From positions 1 to 64,000 of the forward strand of contig CAVRAZ010000008.1 of assembly GCA_963719135.1 (NCBI GenBank): DNA of 64,000 bases, read 5' to 3'. The DNA is from CAVRAZ01 sp963719135 (GTDB taxonomy: Bacteria > Pseudomonadota > Gammaproteobacteria > DSM-19610). The notes under the pieces are model-generated. The model did not search any database, was not told the DNA's origin, and saw only the letters and a program-made list of their open reading frames with translations. The translations under genes were made by a program, and so were the position numbers. This document shows positions 36,302-46,348 of the stretch, piece after piece (within the stretch, counting starts at the first letter, position 1; each line of letters opens with the position of its first letter).

Positions 36302-37229
36302 CAGTTCGTCTGATCACTTGCGCATCGCAAATTTCATAATCGGTGGTACGGAGAAGGCAGGGACTACATCCGTATTCATGTATCTGTCCGAGCACCCGGA
36401 CGTTTGTGGTTCGTCGTCCAAGGAAACGGATTTTTTTAGGTCCGGATTCACCGGATCACGAACGCGTGACCTCGAGCAGTACGCCCGGTTTTTTTCTCGC
36501 TGTCAGCATGACAACCGTGCGCCTATAGTAATGGAAGCGTCACCCGGATATCTCGGCGAGGCTGCCAGCGTCGTTCCGCGCATCGCCTCTTTGATACCAG
36601 ATGCGCGGTTTCTGTTCATCCTGCGTGATCCGATCGACAGGCTGTACTCGTCGTTCAACTTCCACGTCAGCAAGCTCAACATCAATGAGAATGTTTCGTT
36701 TCAGGACTATGTCAGGAGTTGCCTGAGCTACGACCGCGGCGAGGCGGCCGCCGAGCGGTTACGGCTGGATGACTGGTATCTCAAAGCGCTACGCTTCGGC
36801 CGTTATGCGGAGTTTCTAGCGCCCTATTTCGGGACCTTTGGCCGCGAGAGAGTGAAAATCATGTTCTTTGACGACCTTAGCCGGGATGTCGCTGGATTCA
36901 TGAAGGAGATCAGCCGTTTTCTGGCGATCGACGACGCGTTCTGGGATACCTACGAATTTCAGAAAACTAATGTCACTTTCTCCAGTAAGAGCAAGCTGAT
37001 CCACCGTGTCGCAATGTTTGTTAATGCCCAGGCCGAGTCCATCCTGAGGCAGCGGCCGACGCTGAAGCGCGTACTGGTCGACACCTACAAGAGGCTGAAT
37101 CAGAAACACCAAGGCTACGAGCCCATGCTCGAAACCGTCAGAGCGGAACTCGAAAGCTATTACCGTCCGGCGAACCAAGCGTTACGCGGCCTGCTCGGAA
37201 GCGACATACCATCCGGGTGGCGTACCTGA
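36249..37229 (+). CDS. PAPS-dependent sulfotransferase
   Basis: This sulfotransferase of about 326 residues is of the heparan-type (Sulfotransfer_1) fold. The 5'-phosphosulfate loop reads IGGTEKAGTTSVF, with KETDFF after it, and the 3'-phosphate site is FILRDPIDRLYSSFNFH. It transfers sulfate from PAPS to a carbohydrate or similar acceptor. The frame is open from TTG 36249, overlapping the glycosyltransferase; a second TTG at 36318 is possible, and no ATG precedes the loop. No signal or membrane segment is obvious, so it is likely cytoplasmic. With the upstream glycosyltransferase it suggests a sulfated surface polysaccharide. Confidence 0.87.
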   Translation: MEETAPSIPVRTPLSIPSSSSDHLRIANFIIGGTEKAGTTSVFMYLSEHPDVCGSSSKETDFFRSGFTGSRTRDLEQYARFFSRCQHDNRAPIVMEASPGYLGEAASVVPRIASLIPDARFLFILRDPIDRLYSSFNFHVSKLNINENVSFQDYVRSCLSYDRGEAAAERLRLDDWYLKALRFGRYAEFLAPYFGTFGRERVKIMFFDDLSRDVAGFMKEISRFLAIDDAFWDTYEFQKTNVTFSSKSKLIHRVAMFVNAQAESILRQRPTLKRVLVDTYKRLNQKHQGYEPMLETVRAELESYYRPANQALRGLLGSDIPSGWRT

Positions 37230-37331
37230 CCTCGGACATAGAGCGGACGCGCCGTTACTGATTGCCCAGGCGTCGCGCCGGACCTCCTGCGGACAGAAAA
37301 CAACCCTTCGGCAGCGCGCGGCACCGGCTCC

Positions 37332-37360
37332 TTGACTATGAGGTCTGGCCCCGGTTTAAT
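37332..37360 (+). promoter_or_regulatory. Sigma-70-type promoter of tRNA-Phe
   Basis: A TTGACT -35 box (37332-37337), 17-base spacer and TTTAAT -10 box (37355-37360) lie 17 bases before the mature tRNA start. Confidence 0.7.
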
Positions 37361-37377
37361 ACGGGTTCCCATTTCGC

Positions 37378-37453
37378 GGCCAGGTAGCTCAGTTGGTAGA
37401 GCAGGGGACTGAAAATCCCCGTGTCGGCGGTTCAATTCCGTCCCTGGCCACCA
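37378..37453 (+). tRNA. tRNA-Phe (GAA)
   Basis: The 76-base cloverleaf has a seven-base acceptor stem GGCCAGG/CCTGGCC, D arm AGCTCAGTTGGTAGAGC, anticodon loop CTGAAAA with anticodon GAA, T arm with GGTTCAATTCC, and encoded CCA. It is the only tRNA in the window. I found no second copy of its 3' end, so there is no evidence of an att site. Confidence 0.97.
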
Positions 37454-37716
37454 AAAACCACCTAATAACACTCGGAATTTTCGGCCCCACTTCCCTAGTC
37501 CTAACTTTGGCGCTGGCGAATTGTGCCAGTTTTGTGTCCTAAACGAAGGGTGTTGCTCCGCAATGGGCATGCCAGTCTGCGCGACGAAGTACTCAGCCTG
37601 TACCTGTTACGCAAGAGCTATAACCGAATCCGGTGTATGAGCCGTTGAAAAGAAGCGGCGTATCTGGTTGATTTGTTGTTGCGACACAATGAACCAACCT
37701 GAGGAGATACGCCACT

Positions 37717-37836
37717 ATGGTGAAGGGTGACGTTGTTGAGTTTCGGGGTCGAGAGGCGAGCAAGGATCTGCTGACGGAGCTGCTGAGAGCCGGCGCCCAG
37801 AAGTTGATTTGTCAGGCCGTGGGCCGAGTTAAATGA
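37717..37836 (+). pseudogene. IS256-family transposase, N-terminal fragment
   Basis: A 39-residue frame beginning MVKGDVVEFRGREASKDLL and continuing TELLRAGAQKLICQAV matches the start of IS256-type transposases. The frame then leaves the family and stops. GAGGAGATA precedes the ATG. Confidence 0.7.
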
Positions 37837-37848
37837 CCCCCGGCATAC

Positions 37849-38123
37849 ATGGACGCTCCCAGTTTGCCAAGCAGTCATTTGATGACAGCGAGAAGGTATA
37901 GATTGCAGTCATACATCCGGACTTGGTATGGGGCCTTTGCCTCTGTCCCTGATGGAATCCGCTGATCGAGTCCTTATCAAAGCCTCGCACTCAATGGTGC
38001 ATTGCCGGGACCAGGTTTTCACGATCACGGTCGGACCTGTCTCGCCATCACTTCAATGATTGCCTGCGCAATCGGTGGATAGACTCCTTACCGGGTTTGC
38101 ACTCCCTCCATCAACCGGTTCGA
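37849..38123 (-). ncRNA. Putative bridge/seek RNA region of the second IS110
   Basis: This non-coding segment downstream of the truncated transposase is co-linear with 31350-31623 in the first element. Its blocks are ATACATCCGGACT, CTGTCCCTGATGGAAT and TTGCCTGCGCAATCGGTGGA. Differences are concentrated in parts that in guide RNAs would be target- or donor-specific loops, which is an inference. Confidence 0.4.
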
Positions 38124-38892
38124 CTACATGGCTGCCGCGTAGTCGGGCCGGAACCTTCGGTCGTGCGCCAGAAGCGCCCAGACCATCCGTGCATTCTTGT
38201 TCGCCAGCGCGACTGCGGCGATGTTCTTGTTCCGCCGCCCAAGCAGCCGCTTGAGCCAGCCATCACCTTCCTGGTTCTCGACATGCCGGATCACCGAGCG
38301 GGCACCGTGAATAAGCAGGGTACGCAGATAGACGTCGCCCCGTTTGCTCATCCCCAGAAGGGTGGCCTTGCCTCCGCTGGAGTGCTGCCGAGGCGGTAGC
38401 CCCAACCAGGCGGAGAGTTGCCGTCCGTTCGCGAAGCTCTTCCCGTCTCCGATCGAGGCCACCAGTGCGCTGGCCGTGATCGGGCCAATGCCGGGTATCT
38501 CGGCCAGTCTACGGCTTGCTGCGTTGTCACGATGCCATGCCTGGATTTGGGCTTCCAGTTCGTTGGCCTCTTGGTCGAGTCCTTTCAGGTGTTTATGCAG
38601 CCTCTCCAACAACTGGCGCATAACGCCCGGCAACCCATTCTCGCCATCTTCAAGCAGCTCCGCCATCCGTTTGCCAATGTGCCCAATCCCCTGGGGAATG
38701 ACGATGCCAAACTCGGCCAGCAGCCCCCGAATCTGGTTGGCCTGCGCCGTCCTCGCCTTGACGAACCCGGCTCTGGCACGGTGCAGTGACAATACCGCCT
38801 GGTTCTCTGCCATTTTGGTCGGCACAAAGCGCATGTTCGGCCTGGATACCGCTTCGCAGATCGCTTCCGCATCCGCGGCATCGTGCTTGTAG
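38124..38892 (-). pseudogene. IS110-family transposase, N-terminally truncated
   Basis: The frame shows about 255 residues of the transposase closely similar to the one at 31624-32655, from DAADAEAICEAVSRPN to the C-terminus (HDRRFRPDYAAAM), including EIPGIGPITASALVASIG and GGKATLLGMSKRGDVYLRTL. The first 85-90 residues, with the first catalytic Asp and Glu, are gone. The upstream sequence belongs to an IS256 transposase on the other strand, so deletion or partial insertion occurred at 38892. Confidence 0.85.
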
Positions 38893-38894
38893 GA

Positions 38895-39222
38895 CCGGTC
38901 ACGGTTCGGGTTCCGACGATCCGGGCGAAAACCGGTGACCCGGCGACCTTTCGCTCGGCCTTGGTGCCGCTGTATATCAGGAAGACGAAATCCCTGCAGG
39001 CAGCGCTGCCCCGGTCGTATTTGAAAGGATTTCGACCGGAGAAATGCGTGAGGCCCTGGCGGTGCTGGTCGGCCCGCAGGGGAAGGGGCTGTCAGCCAGT
39101 GCGGTGTCGCGGTTGAAACGGGTGTAGGCGGAGGAATACGGCCGCTGGCGTGAGGCGCGTCTGGATAAAGACCGGTAGGTATACATCTGGGCTGACGGTG
39201 TTTACAGCGGTTTGAGGGCGGG
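38895..39222 (+). pseudogene. IS256-family transposase, central fragment
   Basis: Reading frames give VRVPTIRAKTGD, FRSALVPLYIRKTKSLQAAL and, after a frame change near 39045, REALAVLVGPQGKGLSASAV, SRLKRV, a stop, EEYGRWREARLDKDR, a stop, and VYIWADGVYSGLRA. This order (LPPY-L-R-R-x-KS, LS-x-SxxSRL, YxWxDG) is that of IS256 transposases. Two TAG codons and a frameshift make it dead. Confidence 0.7.
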
Positions 39223-39225
39223 TGG

Positions 39226-39790
39226 CCGGGCTGCTCGACGCCGCGGGCGTATCCGACCTGTTCAACCTGCACGAAGCGGAGGACAGTCCGGGGCGACCTC
39301 CTGGCTGGCGTGAATCATCCCAGACGCAGCTCGACGCCGTCATCAATCACCTGATCGGCGTGCAGGCGCTGCACCGGCACTTCATTGCGCAGGACATTCC
39401 TGCCAGGGCCAGGCGCATGGCGGCGGAGCTGGGGTGGCGGGCGGCTGGAGCGGTTTCACAGCGGACGGAACGCGGTGCCGCGCGGTGACCTGCGGCGCCG
39501 TTGCGGCATTGCGTCTGCAGCCACGATGCTTTCCGGCGCAACCGGTAAACAGCGCCAAGCGGCCGACCGGTCGAGCCGGCGACTCAGCCGTCACCGCGGT
39601 CAACGCCCACACCGCCGCGCCCACCCGTGGGCAGCCGGTGTCCCGATCGATCGGAGCCACCCGCCCGATAGCCTGCCGCTGCGGCGTCATGCCGCCCGCG
39701 CGCAGCCAGACATTCAGCCGTTCGGACTGTTTGCTGGTATGCCCGTTAGGCCTGCTCGAGATGCAAGCCGGTGAATCATGCAGGCCAGGT
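39226..39790. other. Region without recognisable genes
   Basis: Open frames exist on the plus strand (for example from 39222 and 39434) but show no family features and look like GC-rich chance frames. A 23-base match (CTCCTGGCTGGCGTGAATCA and onward) to the keto acid decarboxylase region at 24061 occurs at about 39299 and may be a scrap of a related gene. Confidence 0.35.
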
Positions 39791-40855
39791 TCATGAGCCT
39801 TGTTTGGCCGGCTCCTGGTCCGAAGCGGCGGGCGCACCCGCCGCCGGCTGCGCTGTCCCGCCCGCGCCGGCCGCCGCGGCAGACAGGCTGGTCACCAACT
39901 GGTCCCGCCCCGCTGCTTTCACCAGCGCATCGCCGGTGTACCCCGGCAGGCGGAAATACTCCGGGCGGGTCGATGCCTTGAGCACGTAGTCCTTTTCCTT
40001 CTCGCGCTTGCCGAGCCGGTATTCGATCGTCCCGCCGCCTTTGCGCTGCACGCTGAACGCAAGTACCGGCGCTGTCAGACCATACTCGGGCTTGTCCTCA
40101 CGTCCGAGGACTGAATCGACGGTCAGCGCCGCCAGCGTTTGCGCCAGCGCGTCGGCTTTGGCCTGGTCGACCGTCTCGCCGTCCTGCAGGGACTCGGCGC
40201 CCCAGGCTGCCCGAGCGGCCGTCTTGAGCTGGCCATCCTTCGCGGCCTCGCTCGCCGGCCCCTTGGCTTCCCGGGTCAACGTGAGCGTCTGCAAAACGAT
40301 CGACTCGATTTCGTCAGACGGCACCTTCAGCACACTCTTGTCTTCCCAGTCGTCGGCTTTGTCGGTGCGTCATAAACGGCGAATTCGGTAGCGTAGACGG
40401 CCTCATCCTTAGCCGGTACGGGCGTGCACATGGCGCATGCCGGGCGACCTGCCGAGATAAAGGGTGGCGAACGTCTCGTCGTCAGTGCGCGAGGTTACAC
40501 GCCGCTCGAAGTCGTCGTCGCTCACCTTGAAGCGTTTCAGCGCCCCTCGGTCGTGGCGACCGGCAGGCCGCGTTTCAAGCCTTGAGTTCACTGAGCAGGG
40601 ATGTCACCTTGGCTCCCGTCGGCCGGAGAATCCCGCGTTCCGGGCAGCACCCAGCCCTCGTCCTGCTTCGCCAGCACGACGCTGCTGCTCGTCGGGGCCT
40701 TCGATGGTGAGCTGGTCCACGGTCTGGTCGCCCAGGGTGATCAGCGGTGTATCCGGGTGTGCGCCGCCAGGTTCGGGCCGGTGAAACTCATGGCCAGCGC
40801 CAGCAGCAACTGCGCACGCCAGCAGAATAGCCAGTATTCGGATTGTCTTTTCCAT
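39791..40855 (-). pseudogene. DUF4340 protein of Gld-type ABC locus (copy B), frameshifted
   Basis: The N-terminal part begins MEKTIRILAILLA at 40855 with ITLGDQTVDQLTIEGPDEQQ. Several frame changes occur between 40360 and 40820. The C-terminal 180 residues (from LKVPSDEIESIVLQTLTLT) are open and end with an Ala/Gln-rich tail (AAAAGAGGTAQPAAG). One base is missing at 40361-40362 relative to copy A. The gene lies four bases after the GldG part. The block 39906-40361 is identical to copy A while flanking coding sequence is clearly diverged. Confidence 0.8.
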
Positions 40856-40859
40856 CGTC

Positions 40860-43759
40860 CTACACCTCCGCAAGAATGGTCTGATAGCGAACCCGTTCGG
40901 CGTGCCGCACGCGCCGGCGCCATACCCACACCAGCACAAGTCCTCCGAGCGCCAGTGCATAATTGAGGTATTCCCAGAACAGCTGATTGCCCTGACTCAT
41001 CGGCCTCAGCGTGCGCGCGAATTGCGCCCGGCTGCGAATGGCCAGCAGGCCCCGATCTTCCAGTGACCAGTCGATGGCGTTCTGGAAAAATTCCAAAGGC
41101 CGCGTGTAACGCGTCCCCATGCCCTCCGAGGCCAGGTCGAGCACCGTGTCGGTCGCGAAGGTGTTGGAATCTACCAGGATAATGCGGGCCGATTCGGGCG
41201 AGCGCTCGATGACGCTGGTGACCGCCGGCGACTTGTCCGCTGCCTTCGCGCCGTCCTTGGTGCCGCGGCCCTGTCCTTGTCCTGCGCTTTGTCTTTGTCG
41301 CCCTGTTCCTTTTCCGCGGCTTTCGCCAGAGGCGATTCCTTACCCTTGAAGTAGGAGTCGAAGCGACCCTCCACGGCGACCGCCAGCAGAGTGGAACCGC
41401 GGGGTCCGGTTGGTGCAAAGCCGCCGTCCGGATGGGTGTTGTAGTCCGGCAGGATGTTGAGGTCACTGGAGACCCAGCTCTGCGTCGATGAACTGAGCAG
41501 GGGGATACCTTGCGCGCCTTGTTCTTGTCCTTGTCCACCGTGATGGGTGAGGCCCAGTTGAGGGTCACCTGCTCCAGGGCGGAGGTGATCGGGTTGTCCG
41601 CATTCAGGCCCTTGCCGCGGATATCGGGAAAGTAGGGATAGCTCAGCATGCGGATTTCCCGGATGGGGATACCACCGAGATTACGTTGCACCGGCACGGG
41701 AAGGGCCGCGTTTTGCGGATCCAGCACCATGGTGTCGCCGAGATCGAGGCCCTGGAACTTGAGCCAGTCCTCCAGGCCCGAATGGTGTTTACTGGCGCTA
41801 AAGGTTTGTTCCAGTGTGGCGTCGAATGGCGAGGTCGCCAGCACGAGGCTGCCACCGCGCATCAGGAACTGGTCGACCGCGAAGATCTGCTTGTCATCGA
41901 AGGCGTCAGGCGCCAGCACCAGCAGCAGATCCGCGTCCGCCGGCACCTGGCCGTCCTTGAGATTGGCGTCCTTGAGGCGCGCATTTTCGGAGAGTATATC
42001 GCTGAGCTGGGTATATTCCTTGCCGCCCCCGACGCCATTACTCTGCGGCTTGACTACCGCGACTGTCTTCAGGAAACCCGGCGCCAGGCGCTGAATCGCT
42101 GCATTAAGCGAGCGCTTGAGGCCATCCTTCGTAAGATCCTCAGGCAGTGGGACCTGTGCCGTATCGCCGTCGTTATCGAGCACCATGTAGAACCAGAAAG
42201 GCTTGGGATCGAACAGACTCGCTACCTGCGGAGCGAATCCGTAGTTTTGCTTCAGTTTCTTGGCGAGCGCCCCGCCGTTCGCATCGGGGTCCTCGAAACT
42301 GACCGCGAGCTTGCTCCCGGCTTCCTTCTTCAACTCATCGAGCACTGAATCCAGATCGGCGCGCAGCGTCGCGAGCTGTTGCGGCAGCTTGTCTTTCGGC
42401 GAGATATAGCCGGTGAACTTAACCGGCCGCGTCAGCGTATCGAAGGGGTTGCCGCCTACCTGATAGGCGTTCAGCACCTTGCGAATGGAACGCGTGACCG
42501 CGTACTCGGGATTCTTCAGCAGTACGTCGAGGTCCCGGTCACCGCGCAGCTTCACCTCGATGAGATCCTTGTAGCTCAGGGTCTGGTACTGGTCGCCGTA
42601 GGAGACCAGGATGTCGAAATAGGAACTCACCACCGAGGACTGATACTTGCTCGCAACCTGGAAAGGCACCGGCCGGATGCTGTATTTGCTGGCGGCTTCT
42701 TCTTCAAGCGCCGGATCTTCATGGGGGTCGACGAACTCAACTCGGACCTTGCCCTTGCCGGCGACGGCGTACTCTTCCAGCAGATCCTTGATTTGCGGAA
42801 CTAACGGGGCCAGCAGCGGATGCGTCTTAGCCGAGAAATAGCCGCGAATCAGCAGCGGCTCCTGCAGCTCGCTCAGGTAACGCCGCGTCGCATCGGAGAG
42901 CGAGTAGATGTGGCCATGAGTGATATCGGCGCGCGCCCAGCCCACCGGCGCAAGCCACAGATTACCGGCTATAAAATTGGCCGCGGCTAGTCCCACCAGC
43001 CAGCCCCACTGCCGGTGCCGGCGTGTGGCGGGGTTGCCGGCCCAGCGCAACCGCTCCAGCGTGTAGAGATTGAGCGCCAGAAAGACGCCCATGATCGAGA
43101 GGTAATAGTAAAGATCGCGCAGGTCCAGCACCCCGCGGGTAATGGATTCGAAGCGCGAGCCGCTGCCCAGTAGGGAAAGAAAACTGCCGAGCTTGTAGCC
43201 GAACAGTGTGGTCAGTGTCGGCGTGCCCAGCAAATAAAACACGGCGCAGACGAGGGTCGCGAGGATCAGCGCGACGATGGGATTGTCGGTGCGCGCGCTC
43301 GTATAGAGCCCGATCGCCACATAGGCCCCGGCCAGAAACAGGGTCGCGACGTAGCCACCGACCACCGGCCCCCAGTCGAGGGGACCGAGAAACGCCACTG
43401 TAACTGGCAGGGGCAGGGTCAGTACCAGCGCCACCGCGACCAGTGCCACCCCGGCGAGGAATTTCCCCAGCACGAGCTGCACCGGCCTGACCGGACTGGT
43501 TAACAAGCGTCTCGAGCGTGCCGGCGCGCCGCTCCTCGGACCAAGCGCGCATCGTGAGCGCCGCCACCAGGAAAATCAGCAGCACCGGCATCCACTGGAA
43601 CAGCGGCCGCACGTCGGCGATATTGCGCGCGAAAAAAGTCTCGACCCAAAAGAACACGAACAGGGTGACGGCCAGAAAGGCGCCCAGAAACAGGAAGGCG
43701 GCCGGCGAGGCGAAAAAGCCGGTGAATTCTTTGCGGGCGATGCGCAGCGTTTCATCCAT
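40860..43759 (-). pseudogene. GldF-GldG fusion ABC permease/auxiliary protein (copy B), frameshifted
   Basis: Starting MDETLRIARKEFTGFFASPA at 43759, the first about 85 residues are the GldF-like permease N-terminus. A one-base change near 43500 moves the frame to LLTSPVRPVQLVLGKFLAG and further membrane helices. After LNLYTLERLRWAG the GldG-like extracytoplasmic domain follows in the same frame (YFSAKTHPLLAPLVPQI, KPFWFYMVLDNDGDTAQVPL) down to about 41510. There a G5 run (41510-41514) breaks the frame, and another break lies near 41270. The end carries a membrane helix (LALGGLVLVWVWRRR). The fusion of both functions is real in the coding order. The start overlaps the end of the GldA-like gene. 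Confidence 0.82.
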
Positions 43760-44682
43760 GGGCCACCTCCGCAGCGGATTCGATGGTATTGACCTCGGCG
43801 AAAACCGTCTCTAGGTCGCGGTGCTCGGGCTGCAGCGACGTAGAGCTTGCGCCCGGCCGCGTGCAGCGCGGCGGCCACTTCCGGAGCGGCCTCGTCGTTG
43901 GCCGCCAGCGCGTAGGTCCAGCGCCCCTTCGCCTGGCCGCGTTCCTCGACACCCTTGACGCCCTCGATCTTCGCCAGCGCCGCCGTGGCGTCGCCGTCCA
44001 CGCTGACCAGCAGACGTCGTCCCGACTGCAGCTCGTCCAGCCGCGAATCCAGCACCAGCTTGCCCGCACGCAGGATCAGGACCCGCTCGCAGACCGCCTG
44101 GACCTCTTGCAGAACGTGGGTGGAGACGATGACCGTCGATTGTTGCGCCAGCTCGCGGATCAGTTCGCGCATGTGCATGATCTGGGTTGGATCGAGCCCG
44201 TTAGTCGGCTCGTCCAGGATGACGATGGAAGGTTCGTGCAGAATCGCCTGGGCGACCCCGACGCGTTGGCGGTAACCGCGCGAGAGGGTCTGTATGATGT
44301 CGGTCGCCTTTTCACGCAGCGCCGTGCGTCGGATAGCCTGGGCGACGGCTGGCTGCCGCTTGTAATCCGGCACCCCGTGCAAGCCGGCCTGGAATTCCAG
44401 ATAGTCGATCACGGTCATCTCCGGATAGACCGGGCAGTTTTCCGGCAGATAGCCGATGCGGCCCTGGATCGCGCGGGTATCCTCGCCGATATGCAGCTTG
44501 TCGATGCGGATAGTGCCCGCCGTCGGTTCGAGAAACCCTGTCAGCATCTTCATGATCGTGGTTTTGCCGGCGCCATTATGGCCCAGCAAACCCACAACTT
44601 CACCCGGACCGATGTGAAAACTCACATCGTCCACGGCGGTTAAATCGCCATAACGGCGAATCAGATGTTCGACCTGGATCAT
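43752..44682 (-). CDS. GldA-like ABC ATPase, frameshifted near the C-terminus
   Basis: This ATPase of about 310 residues starts MIQVEHLIRRYGDLTAVDDV at 44682, with Walker A GHNGAGKTT, Q-loop GYLPENCPVYPEMT, a signature region LSRGYRQRVGVAQA, Walker B IVILDEPTNGLDP and the His of VSTHVLQEV. The last part (LQPEHRDLETVFAEVNTIES) lies in a different frame after about 43838, where one extra base occurs. It energises the GldF-GldG membrane complex encoded next; homologous sets serve gliding motility in Bacteroidetes and unknown envelope roles elsewhere. Copy A of the locus lacks this gene. Confidence 0.85.
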
Positions 44683-45336
44683 GTTTGTCCCCTTCTTTAG
44701 CGGAATCCATGCCGAAGTCGAGCACGGCATGGACAGAGAACGCCGTGGAGGCTGCGCGCCCCCGGATATCACCGGATTCGGAAGTCAGCCTTCCGGATAA
44801 TCGAACCGAGCACCCGGCTCAGGGAAAGCCGAGATCGAAGAAACGGCGACAGAACGAACGATATTCGATGCCCAATGATCTTCCGGAGTTGGTTTCGGTA
44901 GTCATGCGCCTGGTTCCGATGGGTTCGGGTCGGTTGGATTTCTGCGTTCAGAACACCGCTGTATGATGGAATTGCGGCGGAAAAGTTCCACAGGATTGTC
45001 GATGTCGCTGCACCGGATTGTGTGGTCGGTTCGAGTTGCGACGTGTATCGATCAGGCAGGACCCGGCGGCGGCGGACAGCATGAGGTGCTTTTGCTCCAT
45101 TCGGGGGCGTCGTTTGCGACCTGGGTGTCGTTGCCCGACATCTGACCCGACGGTTCGCTCGAAGGACGTCTACAGAATGGATATCCAGCACTGGTCGGAG
45201 GGGCACGCTGGGACACCACCCTGCCCGTTCGCTGAATGGGATCGCTGCGCGTATCCGGCCGGTGCGCTGTAAACTGACACTGGCTCACGGATTCACGCCG
45301 CGCGGGTATAACCTCCGGACATTAATCGGGTTTAGG
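44683..45336. other. Intergenic region, nothing recognised
   Basis: These 650 bases separate the GldA-like gene from IS remnants. Frames present are short and lack family signals. The promoter of the Gld locus should lie at 44690-44900 on the minus strand, but no clear box was identified. Confidence 0.4.
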
Positions 45337-45798
45337 AGCAGACTTTTCCACTGACGGGGAAATTCTACGACGAAGAAGTCGCGTTATACAGAGAGCCAGG
45401 TTCTTCAGATTCTTTAAAGAGGGCGAAGGTGGTGCGCCAGTGCCGGAGCTGTGCCTTGCTCATGGGATGAGCAGTGCCAAGTTTTATACATGGCGGGCCA
45501 AGTACGGCGGTATGGCGGCCTCGGACATGGCCAGGCTGAAGGAGCTGGAGGAAGAGAACCGGCGTCTGGAGAAGATGTATGCCGCGTCCAGGATGGATGC
45601 CGAGATACTCAGCCAGGCGACGGCAAAAAAGTGGTGAAGCCACCGCAGCGTAATGCGCTGCCACAGTGGGCGGTCGAGGACAAGGCGATAGCCATTCAAC
45701 GGGCCTGTCGATTGTTTTCGGTCTCGGAAATCTGTTATCGCTACCGGCCCCGACTGTCGAGTGACAGTGCGTTGATCACGGATTGGCTGTTGAACTGA
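45337..45798 (+). pseudogene. IS3-family (IS407-like) remnant: OrfA and start of OrfB
   Basis: OrfA can be followed from about 45370 (TKKSRYTESQVLQIL), through a frame change, to VPELCLAHGMSSAKFYTWRA, YGGMAASDMARLKELEEENR and the OrfA end ATAKKW. The start of OrfB follows in the overlapping frame (WAVEDKAIAIQRACRLF, then SVSEICYRYRPRLSSDSALI) and ends at 45798. The catalytic rve domain is missing. The overlap of OrfA and OrfB is the usual -1 frameshift layout of IS3 elements. Confidence 0.78.
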
Positions 45799-45809
45799 CC
45801 TGCTGCCTG

Positions 45810-46233
45810 TGACCGCCGTGCATGTCCTCAACGAAGATGTGCTGCCGTTGTTCGAGCAACACAACGCCGCGATCAACACGGTGTTGTCCGAAACGGGCGC
45901 GAGTTCTGCGGCCGACCCGGCCAGTATCCCTACGAACTGTTCCTGCAACTCGAAGGCATCGCCCGCCGCACCACCCGCGTTCGCCGACGGCAGAACCACG
46001 GCTTCATTGAGCGGCTGCACCGCACGCTGCTCGACGAGCACTTCCGCGTGAAGGGCCGCACCACCTGGTACCAAACCGTCGATCAAATGCAGGGCGACTT
46101 CGAACAGCACCTGCATCACTACAACTACGAGCGACGGCACCGGTGGCGCATGATGGAAGGCAGTACACCGTACACAGCGTTCACGGAGGGCTTGTGTAAA
46201 CGGCCTGCCATCTGCGAATCTGACGCCGCTTAA
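45810..46233 (+). pseudogene. Integrase-core (IS481/IS3-type) transposase, C-terminal fragment
   Basis: Frames read VLNEDVLPLFEQHNAAINTV, LSETGREFCGRP after a frame change near 45900, YPYELFLQLEGIARRTTRVR, NHGFIERLHRTLLDEHFRVK and QGDFEQHLHHYNYERRHRWR. These are the last Asp/Glu-containing parts of an rve-type DDE transposase, with the catalytic Glu in GFIERLHRT. The N-terminus is lost where it meets the IS3 remnant. It differs from the OrfB just upstream, so two elements have been joined. Confidence 0.7.
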
Positions 46234-46348
46234 AACTTACCACCCATCAGGGGCCGGCTTCAGGAGAATACCTTCACCGTACAGATGTGCTGGTTCTGTT
46301 GAACGGCAGCGTAAACCCCCAATAGACCAGGTCCGGTGATATTCATGA

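Larger units (their letters stand above)
37630..39225 (+). mobile_element. IS256-family remnant interrupted by a truncated IS110
   Basis: The left end and transposase start lie at 37630-37836 and the central transposase part resumes at 38895-39222. Both are on the plus strand and are separated by a minus-strand IS110 remnant (about 37849-38892). The transposase segments contain stops and frameshifts and the C-terminal third is missing. Confidence 0.7.

Noticed and set aside
37378..37453. tRNA-Phe as integration site of a genomic island
   Set aside because: The accessory region starts before the tRNA, no integrase gene is present, and no direct repeat of the tRNA 3' end was found in the window.
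39222..39488. Frame with a helical-looking protein after the IS256 remnant
   Set aside because: No start context, no family signal, and the surrounding DNA is a patchwork of remnants.
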